The notes under the pieces were generated by a model that did no database searches, had not been told where the DNA came from, and saw nothing but the letters and a program-made list of their open reading frames with translations. The translations under genes were made by a program, and so were the position numbers. Below, in pieces: positions 25,200 through 38,900 of a stretch of 64,000 nucleotides of DNA (its first letter is position 1; the number at the start of each line of letters is the position of its first letter). Source of the DNA: Otis tarda (lineage: Eukaryota; Chordata; Aves; Otidiformes; Otididae); assembly GCA_026413225.1 (NCBI GenBank), contig CM048552.1, forward strand, positions 21,441,001 to 21,505,000, written 5' to 3'.

Positions 25200-28100
25200 T
25201 TTTGTTGATGCAGTAATTCACCTGTTCAAAATGCTTCAGTCATCAAATCATGGAATTTGGAATTGCAATGTTTGTATGTACGCATGTGTGCCTGTGTGCA
25301 TTTGTGGTTTGGGTGAAACTGGTATTTTTTCATTTGAATCAGACAAAGGTGGAGTCAGGGTGTTTTCTTTCAGGCATTTATTTATCATAGCTTACAGGTT
25401 GCTTTGTTGTTCAAATAGTATGTGACTCCACCCTTTCTCATTATTACCAAGCAGGGATATAGGGCTGCTTTAGAGAGTTTCTAATTTAAGACTAATGAAG
25501 TCTGGTATCTAGTTTATTTCAATTACTTTTAGGAGTGAGACTTTGGAGGGAAAATGGTGAGCATTGTATCATGACTGCCAAAATATATCTCTTTAAAAGG
25601 AAACATGATGTTGAAAGAAAATTCTTATGCTAACCTGTTCATTATTTAATTGGAAATAAATTGTCTCCTTTCCCTTCACTCCAAACTTTCTGTGTAGTTA
25701 GCCTGTACAAATCCAGGATTGCAACTGCTGTGTTTGAGTGTGCGTTTGATCTGAAACCATTTCAAAGGAATATGCAGACAGTAAGTGTAAGCATACCTTC
25801 ATCTCCCACACAGACAGGCTACCAGAAGTGGTTGCTTATGCTGGAAGGAAATAGTGCTTTATGCTAAGGGTGTCACAAATCACACCCAATGTCTCCAATG
25901 CAAATGTAGAGCTCCAGGAAGCAATTTGTTTCCTTCTATCCCAGTACTCCCTGCAGGGTGATGCAACTCCACTGTCTTTAGTGTAGAACAGTAGCTGCAG
26001 CCAAGGGTTAGTTCCTGAAAATGATGGGTGAAAAGGAAAATCAACCCTTTTAACTACTTCTGTATAAGAATCTGGGTCATGAGCCCATACAAATTTGTTT
26101 TGCTTGGAACTTGTCTGTTATAGCATTTTTACATTTTCACAAGTCCTAAAATAGCAGGGAAGGGAGAGAGTGGATGAAGATGAAGGTAAATTGTCAGTCT
26201 CCTTGGGAATGCTGTCAGTATGCTTCTTGCTACTGAAATACATTGCTTACATTTTTGCAGAACAAAACTCAGCAGTAAACCTAAAAAGAAAAAGAAATCA
26301 TGTTGCATGTTTCAGTGGTGGCTGCTGAAAATTAGTTTATTGATGGATTTGTTTGTATTCCAGTGTAACACACCGAGAATGTCATCTGTGCCCTCAGCTA
26401 TAAACTTTTCCGTCTCTCCTCAGTAGTGAAGTCACCTGTTCTTTTGCCAGATGTAGGTTCGCTCTCAGACTTAGAACAAAGATTCCTCAAAATCATTGTG
26501 TGTAGCACCCTAACAGGCAGCACCATATCCAAAAGCAGAAGGAACAACTCTGCAAGGGAGAGGATTCATCAGAGGTCAGGGAGAAACATTTCTCGTGGAT
26601 GACTAATAGTAAGGGATGGGCAAACCTTGTGTTGTTTTGAGGTTTTATGAACCTTTTGAACTGTACTTTTGGTTTCACAGGGTTTGTGAACTGTTCTTTC
26701 TTCCACCTTGTCTTTCCCCCCATGGTATTTTTCAGGATGGGGATTCTGTTGATTTTTTTTTTCCCCCCAGTAAAAGAGAGATCCATTTCTGTATGTATTA
26801 ATGCTTGAACAATCTTTCCACTTCAGCAGATTCTCAGCAGACTACTGGGTGTGAGCAGTTTCTGTCCATATCACCTCCTCTTTTGCTCAGTATTTGCATT
26901 TTAATGATATTTTCTTCTCAGTATTAAAGCACAATATGGGAAAGAGGCCTTCTGGGTCAGTATCAAGAGGAACTACAGCTTATTCTTTCCGTAGGGCTAT
27001 CTAGCTTCAGTTTTAAATGCATTATGCTTCTTTCCTTTACTCTTCATTTAATCTAAATAATCTGATTTTATATAATTCTATAGTGTATTATTTTAAATTA
27101 TGGTGTAACATTTGTCCTCTCTGCTCCCTTTTTCTGTCACGCGACTGATCTTTGAAAGTACAAATTAAAATCAGGACCCTCCTGGTTTTTTAAATCCTTG
27201 TACCATTGAGTCAGGGCCTTGGACTCTACAAAATGAAAGAGGATTTTAGAACAGGAAACCATATTCCTTCTTCATTGTTGTCTGTAGGCATGGATGTTCT
27301 CAGACTGACTCTCAAACAGATAGTTTTATATTACTGCCTCCTCATTTAAATCTCTGTTGTACCATGCGTGTCTGTTACATGTTTAAAACAGATTGATTTA
27401 TTGTGTATACTGTTACCACTTTGCATTTGATGAATTGTAATTTCCTCAGACTTTGCATTGGGATGACCTACAAGGTGATCTGGAAGGAGATAGTCAATAA
27501 TTTGGGAACTTTGTTTAGTGAATTGTGGTTTGAATATATTTCTCTTATAAATGGAATAGATTTATTTTATTTTATTTTATTTTGTTTTCAGGATAATATG
27601 TTGGTAGACCATTGCTATGTTTTAAATTTTACCTTTAGTGAATGCCAGTTATGTTAATGAATTCTAGCTGGCCAGTCAAAGAAGAGTCAAAGCTATTTTC
27701 TTTTTGTAAAGTATACTAATTGAGATCAGTATATACAGTTTAATTGTGTTGGTAAATACGCTAATGTTTCATTTCTAAACAGTTAATCTTTTAATGGAGG
27801 AGGAGGAGTGGGGAATTTAGTAATTTGCCAAAAATGAAGACATATTTTCTAATTACACAGAATATTCATTAGCATCAGCACTTACAAAAAATCCCCTGAG
27901 GCACAAATATATATATATAAATGTTAAAAAAAGGAAGTAAAGCTTTTATCTAAAATAGAACTTAAAACAGAAATTGAAGCCAACTTTGATGAAAGCTTCA
28001 CACATTTTAAGCTGACTCTAGGGTACACAACAAATAGATGTGGAGTGCTGCGAAACTCAAGTGTTAAAGCAACAGAGCACAGTCTGTGTACTGCCAAGAT

Positions 28101-31100
28101 ACAGAAGAATTGTCCAAAAGCCCTTGGTGCAATTATAATGAATGAAATATGCAAACTATACTGTGTGGAATTTCTGCACTGTTTGCTATCCTGCTATAAA
28201 AGGATTTCTCAATGGAAAAAAAATGACTTTTACAAGAATTGTAGATTTGTAATAGAAACGGGGATCTTTCACTGTATAGCCTGAGAAAAATTGAGGCTCT
28301 TTGGTTGAATGCAGTTTTTTAGGCAAGAATATCCTTTTCATTTGCATTACTGCAACAAAATGAATATTAGGGCCACCGACAGAGATGTGATTTTCTACAA
28401 GTAAAAGGATAGATTGGCAGAATTATATTGCCTAAGCACTTTCCCACAACAGCTCTTCTGATGACAAGCCAACCTAGCAAGTTTTGGCTTGCAGTTTCGG
28501 TGGTTTGCAGACTGTTTCATTTTGAAAGTATGGGAGTTACTCAACACCGGGGGCCAAATGATGATCTGAATTGTGCTGGAGTTACACTTGTGCTTCTCTG
28601 TTACTATTTTGGAACAACTGCTAATACACACTGCTGTTCAGATCATGATCTGATCCAGTTTCCTATATATCGTAGAAGGTGGTGGTAGAAAGAAAATGAA
28701 ATTCATCTCATCTGTGGTAGACCTTTGAATATGCCTGTCTTTTTTGCATTGTCTAGGGAAAGCCTAGGGCACATATTTTATACACCTACTGAACTGCCCT
28801 GTTTAGATGCATATCTCTGCACTGACTGTAGGAGCACTCTGGTTACCTAACTACCTTAGTCCAAAATCTGAACCTTTATACAGCTAGAATGAGGCAGAAA
28901 GAGTCCCATTCCAGGAAAATTGACTGGAAAAGGAGATTATGTATTTTTTCATCAATGCCTTTGAAAGCAAATAGTCCTTTAGCAGTATTTTTGCTTTTAA
29001 AGGTGTTCATACTGTTTTTTTTTTTATAGCCCAGATTAATATTAAAAGTTTACTAAGCCTCAGAAGTCAATATAATGTAATCTTGCAATATGAAAATGTA
29101 AAGACTGCTTTTTAGGAAAAAGGAAGTACAAGAGCATGAAATCTAGTGCAAATACTGCCCTCCGCGTTATGCTGATTCTTCCCTATCAAGAGCAGTAACT
29201 GAGTTGCATCACAGAAAGTACTTTCATATAAGTAACAGAAATCAAGAAGCTGAGTTTTTTTTTCACGTGATTGCAATTGATTGACAGTGTTTTTCATGGA
29301 AGTGTGAACTCTGATTGAAACTTTTCCCATAAATTAAATATTTATAAAGCCTTTTTGCTGCTTTTGATGTCTAACATGGAATCACTTCATACTACAGTCG
29401 TTCCTTCAGTGAGGTTCAAACAAAGCCTATCGGATAAGTAAGGAAATGAAGAGCTACTGTAGGAAAAACTGCAAGAGCATGTCAAATGTAGGCTAGCCAA
29501 AGAACATCTAAGGGAGGCTGGAATGTTTCTTATGAATGTACCAAGGGACTAATTACTGGTAGGTGGGAAAGGAAAAAGAGTTGTGATGGCCCAAGGTAAA
29601 TGTTAGTCATAAATCAGCTTAGACTGTGAATTTTTTCAAGAAAGAAATGGTGCTCTGTGGCAGTTTTCTGGAGAAGCGAAAAACCAAACTACTGTTAAGA
29701 TGAGCTTGATCACTTTAAGAGAAAGGTTATATAATGTTAGATGACAAGAAACTGCACTTGGTGACCCAGTAATAGTCTTTTGATAATAGATTTTGAAGGC
29801 CATAGAACACAGAGCACTCCTGCCTTCTCTGCTTCTAGTCAAAGCCATTAGTAAGTATAAATATATAGCTTAGGACACTTTCCTTCATTATAAAAAAAAA
29901 TCTGTAAATACTGGAAATTGCTGATAAACTCCTTGGAATTCTGTGAGTGAGGAAATGTTCTATAACTTGATGGAGAAAATTAAAAATTGTTGTTAAGGTC
30001 TTATCTAATATTGTCTACATAAATGATAGTGCACATAAAACTGAAATGCCCCCACTATTATACCTTCTAACTCTGAAAATAGTCCTGTTTATGTTTTGGT
30101 ATTTTGCTTTTTGAAAATTCATGTTACCTGATTGCTATGACATTTTTTTTGGATCTGTGCTGTGAAGGACAGACATGAAATGATGTCAGAACTATGTGAA
30201 TAGTTTTACACAAGTAAAGGATAGGACTGGAAACTAAGCTGTAGTTAAAATAATAGTCCACAATTTGGACTCGTGTGAGACCCTTTAACTTCTAACTATG
30301 CAGGAGGATATGTGTAGTTGTTCTAAAAATCACACAGTCGCACACATACACATACTTAGAGATATGCTCTTAACCTTTCAAAATATTATCAGTTAAGATT
30401 AAGGGTCAGACTTCAATCTGCAGGTGCAAGGGCACTTTGATACTATAGCCTGTCCTCAGTTCACCCCGTTGTTAATAAGTGACTCGATCTAAAACACATC
30501 CAGGCTTTCAGATAAATCAAAATCGTGACCAGAAGTCTTGACAAAAGTCCCGTATCTTTGAAGCTGTTTCCATCTATACATATGTTCATACCACAAGATG
30601 TTAGGTATGTACTTTGAAAGCAAACAGCATACAATGACCAGGCTTAGAAGGATCACTAGAGTCCTTTTATCATATATTGGGCTAGCAATGTCTTAGCTAA
30701 CTATACTGAATAACAAAGTCAATCTAGTTTTTTCTTTCCCACCCTGCATGTTATTATTAGCTATATATCATAATGGATGACTAATGAAGTGTTACTTAAC
30801 TGTTGCTGACCATACTGAAGGCTTGTCTTTAAATGTGATAACCATGGCTACCATCATTGTCCTTCTGCTTTAAACAGTGTCTCAACTGTGTACACAGTGT
30901 TCTCTCTTTGTTGATACCATTCTTGGATCAACCAGATATATTCTGTTGAATCCTGTTGTAATGCTTTAAACTGTTTTCCCCAGATGTCCATCTCTCCTCT
31001 CTGCCAAAGATTGTCCTGTTTGCTTGCTCACAGACACTATGCCACAGCATTGGTCAAACCGATGGTTAATAGAGGCTTAAGAAGTTTGACTGTTTATTGG

Positions 31101-31540
31101 AGCTGGATTTATTCAGTGACTTTTATTTATTTCTTCTGAGTCTTTTTCAAAGACAATAATCTCTCAGAAGGTGGTAAGATAGTCGGTTTGGAGAGAAATG
31201 CCTAAAATCATTAAAGCAAAATTTAACATAAATTGTCCATTGAAGACATGGAGTGAAAAAGAGAAACTATTTTATGTCTACTCTTTAATTATTTTATTAG
31301 TCTGTTATCTATGTTAAATTTATCAATATATGAATGTTTGACATTTACTGGTAAAAGTACTCTCAAGGAAGGACTTTCAAAGATATGTATATAAGTATCT
31401 GAGGAAACTCATGTCTTAAATTTGTGTTATGTTCATCTGATTGTAAAGGCCAAACAATACCAAGATATTTATTTCATCCATTAAAATGAAATAACAGAAT
31501 TTGCAGTTTCAATAACTGAGTTTAATCATGGGGTGATTCA
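25200..31540. other. Intergenic, no gene seen
   Basis: AT-rich DNA with many poly-T and poly-A runs, a TTTTA pentamer array at 27561-27585 and a possible ancient repeat near 28540-28605. No recognisable protein. Confidence 0.5.
27561..27585. repeat. (TTTTA)n microsatellite
   Basis: About five consecutive TTTTA units, ending in TTTTG. Confidence 0.9.
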
Positions 31541-31541
31541 C

Positions 31542-31680
31542 TTCTGAAGGGGCCTCAGGAGCTCTATAGTTCAACCTCCTGCTCAAACCCGGGTTGACTT
31601 GAGGTTAGACTGCAGACTGGCCTAAATGGTGCTTCCATGTACATCTCTAAATATTACAGGGGTTTCACATAGGTCAAGAT
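31542..31680 (-). mobile_element. CR1 LINE 3' fragment, old
   Basis: Reads GGGGCCTCAGGAGCTCTATA then GTTCAACCTCCTGCTCAAAC, the reverse complement of the CR1 3' phrase that names the group (GTTGGACTAGATGACCTC). It is diverged and lacks a clear octamer tail. The right limit is approximate. Confidence 0.65.
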
Positions 31681-34240
31681 GCAGAGAAATAGCAAATTAA
31701 TTGCACATCCTTTAATATATGACCTGGTTACTTTCTCATGAATGACTGAGGAATCATAACCAACTTTGATAGCAGATGCAGTAAATCAGTTAAACAATCA
31801 GTGTTTTAATTAACAATTTGAGCCTAAAGTCTGTACAAAACGATGGTTTATCAGATTGGAAAATGGGAACATGGAATTGTTCGTTAAATCTGTCCCAGGC
31901 TGTCTGTTGGTACCAATCATTACTTCAGTGAGTATTTCTTATGTTTAAAATGTAAATTACTTCTTCCCATCCCTACAGTGTAGTTCCATGGTAGCACTTG
32001 TGGGATGTACAGCTCACTGGGTGAGGAAGAAAGCGATATTGCAAGGTTTCACAAACCAACTCCTTCTTCTGCCAGGAATTCCTGGTACTGGGTGTTGAGT
32101 GGCATTCTTCTGTCATGGATACTGGGCATGAAGGAAGTAATGTAGAGACAGAACTTCAATTCTTGTGCATTTATGGTTGCCACAGTCCTCACTGGGGTCT
32201 GAGCCATCTGGATTTACCAGAATTTACCCATGGAATTCACTAAAGAAGTACAAAAGCAATTTCTTTTAGCTCTTGACCTGTCTAACGTGTTCTGTTGGAA
32301 CTACAGAACTTCAGCCTCACTTGTCTTTTTTTCTTACTTTTTATCATGATCTGTGCCATGTTACAGCTGCTCTTCTTCATCTGTTCTCCATGCTAACAAT
32401 TTAGTTTGAGGCACAGTAGGACAGAAGGGGAGGTGGTATTAGAGATGGACTCAAAACAGGATGATGTGGATTACAGCACTAATGTGTGATTCTGCAACGC
32501 ATAGATGGGATGGTGTGTGTGTATACGTTTAAAAATAAAAAAAGTGTGGACTTAATGGGCCAGAAAGAACCTATGTAAATTTGTTTACGCATCCTCTTTG
32601 AAACCCATACCAAAGAATGCTGCTTGATAATTTATGCTCTATACCTGTGTTTTCCAGCAGTATTTTAATATGGCTTTTGGAGTTAGAAAAATTAAGAGTA
32701 TTGTTAGACGAACTTATTAAAAAGAAATGGCAAAGAGGTTTTAAAGAGCTGTATTGACAAGTCTAACCACTTGCATGTAAGGGTTTTCACTCCTGTATTC
32801 TGTAACCAGTCTCCAAGATTAAACATTGACTGACCACAGAAATGGTGACCTGGAGCTCACTGGTGTTACTGTCACCTCCAAGAGGCTTTTCTTCAGACTC
32901 ACTGTGACCAGCATTTTGAACAAGTGAGGCAGAATTTTCTTTTCTGAAGTTAAATGTTGCCAATTTAATCAGCAGTTTTCTTGTAATGTAAGACGATGGC
33001 TTAAAGCAAACAAAATCACCTTTGGTGTATCCAGAGCTCAAGCATTTTCTTAATTAGAGTGCTGTATTTCAACAACAGCCCTGGAACCTTGTTAGGGTCC
33101 CCTGCTGAGATGTGCATGAGGTGCATGTGATTTACAATAATCTCTTAGCAACAACATTTCTATGAATTGATAAATTACTGCATATTTATTCTGCTTAAAA
33201 ATTGTGTCCTTTGACAGTGCTCTGTAGGAAATGTCTCAGCAAGAAGCAAAAACACAGTCTTGAAAAACAGAATGTAGTTTCAAACCAAAACAGAGCAATT
33301 TTTTCAGTCTCAATGCTAAAGAGGTAAGCTTCAGTAGATATTAAACCCTTTGTGAGCAGCACGTGTTAACCATTGCAACACCCAATTGCTGTTATTGTTG
33401 TGTGAGTATAATACACCTACAGCAGTCAGTAGGGCCTGCCTGGTGTACAGATCCCATAGGTAGAATACCAAAGGTATTAAAAATGGGCCAGAGTGATGCA
33501 AATTTATAATAGAGTCTACGTCTTTGATGGTGTCAAGAAAAGTGACTGAAGCAAAAGATGCTCTCATCTGGCTCTATGAAGACTTAGATTTCTCTTCCTG
33601 TGGCCAATTCTAATTGTTCAGCAGGCCTAAAACCTCAAAAGTTCTAGAAAAATGGAAGTGAAGGTTGAATGATATCAGAGAGACAACTGAGTGAGAGTGT
33701 CAGTTGAAGGCTGACAGTCTCCCCTGCCCAAATCCATCCCTCATATACACGTGTTGTGAGCAAGACAAGCTACTTCCTCTGCCGAAGATACTATTAGCTT
33801 GTCACCAAGGCTTTCATGAAGGTGCAAATAGCAGTTTTGAACTTTTGGGTAAGCCATAGCTAGTATTTTAAAGTTGCTTGTACAAGCTCCCAAAGGGAAA
33901 ATCATCCTGGGTCTTAATGATGCTAAACATAGGAATATAGAGTTTGGTCTTCACAGCAGAGAAAAAGAGAAATTTAATCCTAGGAGACTATGGGATATAG
34001 GAATTCATGCACCAAGTATGAAAACGTAGCTGTGCTGGTACACATAACAGCCTTTACCTGGTGGGGCCGTCTTATGGGTCTTCATTTCTAATAGCAGAAT
34101 GAGTCTTAACACATGGCATGAAGAAAAGGCCCTTCCAATTTTCACTGTGCTTTTTGCCAAGTGAGATGAACTTCACTCATCTGAAAAAAGAAATAGAGTT
34201 AAAAGGTAAAGAGTGAGTAAATTCCTTGAGATCAACTCTT
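31681..34240. other. Intergenic, no gene seen
   Basis: AT-rich sequence with no named repeat and no recognisable coding frame. The 60-90-codon frames here (for example minus-strand 32787-33041) look random. Confidence 0.5.
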
Positions 34241-34244
34241 TGAA

Positions 34245-34320
34245 GCCAATGACAAAGATTAAGCTGGGAACCCAAATCTCCTGACTTTCAGACCGCTATC
34301 CTATACATGATGCTGCCTGT
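34245..34320 (-). mobile_element. Ancient tRNA-derived SINE fragment (MIR/LFSINE-like)
   Basis: The minus strand reads GGCAGCATCATGTATAGGAT then CTGAAAGTCAGGAGATTTGG and GTTCCCAGCT. This matches the tRNA-like head of MIR-type SINEs (GTCAGGAGACCTGGGTTC, with the B-box region). Fairly diverged, as expected for an ancient amniote element. Confidence 0.55.
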
Positions 34321-35630
34321 CATCATCCCTTCATTTTGTTTGGTTTCAAAGATCATTCTTTCAGCATTGCAATGTAACAAGTTGTTAATAGATATTTCCT
34401 TTTGTATCAGTGGCTGAGGAAAACATAAGGGCATAGCACTGGGGCATTTGGTCTGTCTGTAAAATGTGCAAGGACAACACCTGGGGAGATAGTATGTGTA
34501 ACAGATACACTATCTAAAACAAAAAAAAAATAACCTACCAGAGATTTCTCTGAGGCGTTCAGGGTAGTAACCTACCACTTGCGAAAATTCTTCTGCCCCC
34601 CGAATCCCATTTTAAATAGCCAAACTATCCATGTGTCCCTGAGCTTGGTGATAATACTCTGGGGTGCACTGACAGTGATTGCTGAAGTCAGAAATGATCA
34701 ACATATCAAATATGCCACTTCGAGCAGTGGAAGATATTTCTGGCTTTCAAATGGTAAGGGAATTACTGACTAGGAAACCTGGATTGTGGGTTGATTTTTG
34801 TTTTTCTCCATTTTTCCCATTTTGTAGTGGAAATTAAGATGTTGGATTTTTTTTTCCTCAGATATTTGTTGCTTCATATTTGATTTAATTTGACTACCTT
34901 AGAACAACTCTTTACAATACATTATCACAGGGTTATTGGTTTCCTACACGGGGATTTTGGTTGATGCAGAGGAAGAGCAGAGGGAAGATGTAATAAACTG
35001 TCCTTATCAGCCTGTGGGACAATCTTGAGCCTTGTGGTTCCCAGAGCTGGAGTTATGCTCTCATGGATTCTTTTTTGTGGTACAAACCTTTCGACTAATG
35101 GCATGCAAGTTGAGACAATAAGACAGTATTCCTCTTGAAATTATCCAAAATCTCTGGTACAATCTGAACGAGGTACTTTCCAATATACAGATAACACACA
35201 GTGTGCAGAAGTGGAAAGCATGACTCATCCCACTGTTTTCCCTTGGTGTGAAAGATTCATGTAATGGCCATGATGCAGTAGTTCTTGTGTGGTGTACTTT
35301 GCGGCATTTCCCATATGCCATTCTGTCTGAATTAGGTACCTGAAATACACTCCTCAATATTGGAGTACATGGTATCCTTCTATGGAAATACTTATGGAAG
35401 CATAAGTATAGCAGGACTGGGAAGGTACTTTACATATGACAGCATTTCCCTCATTTAGGATTTGTGGGAGGAAGAAGGGCTTTTAGACTCACGACAAGAT
35501 GGCACTAGGAAGTTGGAATAAAATTCAAAAATTATCTCCATAACTTTCATGAAAACCCCATACATCTTTCTAGGGCTTCAACCTAATTACTGTTGTCTCA
35601 TTTTAAATGCCTTTTTACTGAAAACTCAAG

Positions 35631-35937
35631 ATGGGGAGAGACTGTTCAGTAGGGCCTGTGGTGACAGGACTAGGGGTAATGGTTTCAAAATAGAGGGAGG
35701 TAGATTTAGATTAGATAGTAGGAAAAAATTTTTTACAATGAGGGTGGTAGAACACTGGAACAGGTTGCCCAGAGAGGTGGTGGATGCCCCATCTCTGGAA
35801 ACATTCAAGGCCAGGCTGGATGGGGCCCTGAGCAACCTGATCTAGTCAGGGATGTCCCTGCTCCTTGCAGGGGGGTTGGACTAGATGACCTTTGAAGGTC
35901 CCTTCCAACCCTAACCATTCTATGATTCTATGATTCA
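35631..35937 (+). mobile_element. CR1 LINE 3' end (young-looking copy)
   Basis: Starts GGGGAGAGACTGTTCAGTAG and ends with CTATGATTCTATGATTCAT. The frame encodes the CR1 ORF2 C-terminus, e.g. [20 protein letters not shown]. Almost identical to the copy at 58315-58618, so both belong to one subfamily and inserted relatively recently. Confidence 0.93.
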
Positions 35938-35939
35938 TA

Positions 35940-38900
35940 AAACAAATTAACTGTTAAACAGTTTACAAACTCTTACCAAATTAACTCCCATCGAGGAAAA
36001 GGACTTCCCTGATACTGTTCAATTGATGACACTTTTGCTGAATCCATATTTGATTGTCCTCTGCTGGGGATGAAAAGTAACTCCACCAATGACATCAAAA
36101 TATAAATACTATGTGAGCAAAAAGAGAATCAGGTCATTATGCGTAAAGACATAATACATTTTTTTTAATTGAAAATTACTTTTTTTTGGTCTTTTTTTTT
36201 TTTTTTTTTCTTCTGGGTAGAGGAGTATGTAAATACTACAAGAAATGTAAGTGTGCTAGTGTGTCAAACACATTCTTTTCCCCAAGATTTGTTATTTGCA
36301 TTGAGGTGTAACATATTACTAATGCTACATAAGTCATTAGCTCAGTTTCTCCGTTCAGATAAATCCCAAGAGATTTGAGTAAAATTTCTCAGCTGTCCAT
36401 TAAACAGCAGGAAACATATGGTTGCAGAAATGTAGTTATATTTTGATAAGTTTATTTTCAAAGACATTGAAATTAAAATTATTCTGTTGGCTGTATTCCA
36501 ATTTTATACACACATATTTTTACTTTTCTTACAGTGCCTATCCAGTGCAATCTTCCTGCTATAATGTCCTGAATTTTGTGAACAAAGTTAACAGTCAAGA
36601 AGATTACTGTTAAATGACTAAGCTTCCGTCCATCCTGATTTATTTCTGAAACATGAGAAAATCATCACAGATGCATGCTACATTGTTCAGAGAACATACA
36701 TATGCATTTAAGTCACTTACATTATACATTTTAGTGATGTAATTGTGAAATATGTTCTTTTTACATTCCTAATTATGGAGCAGAACAGATGGCAAAGACT
36801 TAGTTCAAAGTAATATATGTCCATTAAAATAAACGATGTTGCCAACCATTCATCAGCAATAGAAGAGTTTACTACTTCCTTGGAATATAATTAGGCACTA
36901 CTCTGGACTGCAAAAAAAATGTAATTCTTTCAAAGTTTATTTTCTGTAGTCATTTACTGTCAAGATTAGGTAGAAAACTGTTTGAAAGCTTGCAATATCA
37001 GGTGCAACACATTTAATATGAGCTTGTCATCTGACAGCATGAGATAGTTTGCAGGGAATGTAACTCTGAGCAAGGACTACGAGTGACATTTGTTTTGGCT
37101 CTGTACATGACTCATTGTGTTTACACCATTGTGAGTAATTGAAAGCTAAACTCTTCCTTCGAGTAACAGGTTGCAGGAAGGGTGTGTACTGTGATGGACT
37201 CTCAGAAAAAGACCCTGAACAGTCCAGTCCTGAGGCAGTCCTGGGAAGGATCCCTGCTGTACCTCCTGGAAGGGCAGAGTTCCCGGTACTGGCAGGCTTG
37301 CACATTTTGCTAAGTGCTGGGCAGTGGTGTGCTGGACTAATGAGTCTTCCAAATCACAGTTTATGTAGCATCGCTGGCTGTGATCAACATTCACAGTCCC
37401 TAGGCAAAGTGCCTTGTTGCTGTGGTATTCCTATTTAAGACAGCAAGAAGCAGTTCAGGCGACATGCAGTGCAGGGATGCCAAACCCTTTCTCCCTGTAG
37501 ATGCAATGGAGGTAAGTAAGCGCCTCTGAAAAGTGATCCAGAAGCCTGCAGAAAAACGCCAATCACTTTAAACTAACTTTATAAACAGCTGTGTTTTGGC
37601 AGTTCGGTAAAGATAATTTAATTCCTTAATTTCTTGATATTAGATGCCATAGGAGATACTGAAATTTAATTTAAGTGCTGTACAGCTCAATGTTTTCTTA
37701 AAGCACATAACATCAAGGATTTTACCTGGCTCTTCCACTCCGGCAAAAAAGCTAAAAGGAAGCCCCTAAGCCTGAGGCTCCAGCCACACTAGTAAATTAA
37801 ACAGTCCCAGGGAATTTTCCCAGGTCCTAGAACTCAAATTTTCTAGATCATAAAATTGCCAGTACAGTCTCCAGCATGGTTTTGGCTAGAGCTAAGTAGC
37901 ATTTTCCTAAGCAGTTCCTGGGCACGGGGTAGAAAGTTGCATGAGCCAGCCAGGCTGTTTGCAGCAGCCTGTTTGCATGCAGCCGTCTTCAGGTGGGGGC
38001 TAGGAGAGGTTGCTGGTCTGTTGGCCGTGCTCTGCTGGCTGCCTTCAATGTGAGAGAAAAGTTTCTGTGTATTTACTTTGTTTTTATAGATAGCTAGTTT
38101 AGATTAGCTAGCATTAGTTACCAAATTGCAGAGGACAAAAAAAAAAGAAAAAGAAAATGAACCTTAGATAAGCGAGAGGATAGTTTGTTGACATTTATGA
38201 CAGACGGTGTTCTGTGAGAGCTGCTATCAGAAGATCCGTTCAGGAGCAGCACGGCAACCTACCAGCTTCCATTGTCTCCAACTGCACAGAACAATCAACT
38301 CGCACATGTTCATGGTGAAGCTACTTGTGGGCCTAGGGCCTTCACCACAAGTTGTAGTTTGTATTCAGACCCCGTATATTTGGTATAAACAATCTTCACG
38401 TAAACACATGTCTGAAATAATCTGTAGATAACAATTATTTTTTCCAAGCTGGCTACCCATATGCACGGCTGGTACTAATGAACAGACTTGAATGCGAGAC
38501 TGTCTATGACGTGATTATAAACTCCTTCAGTATTTAAAATACAACCTGAGTATAAATATCATTTTCTGTACTCTGGCAATGATCTAGACACTGTACATCA
38601 CTGTTCTTGGGTTATGGGATTTTTTTGGTTACCCTGTGGTGCTATTTGCTCTGCCTTAGTAATATGAAGGCACCTTGTCTTTTTGAAAAGGATGATTGGA
38701 GGAATTATAAATCTTCTAAGTGGAACCAATTACTGAAGTGAAACAAAGCCCTTTCTGCTAATGCAGTGCTAGTGTTAATCCTCCACTGACTGTAATCAGG
38801 AAGAGTTTTGCCATAGATTTGAGTGCTTGAAGGATCAGACCTTAAGTAAAAAACAATAATAATCCATGGTTTTTCTTCTTCAATTGCTTATTAGTTATAG

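Noticed and set aside
35549..35845. Host gene encoding [15 protein letters not shown] protein (also 58163-58546)
   Set aside because: This is the CR1 ORF2 C-terminus, followed by the CR1 3' tail in both places.
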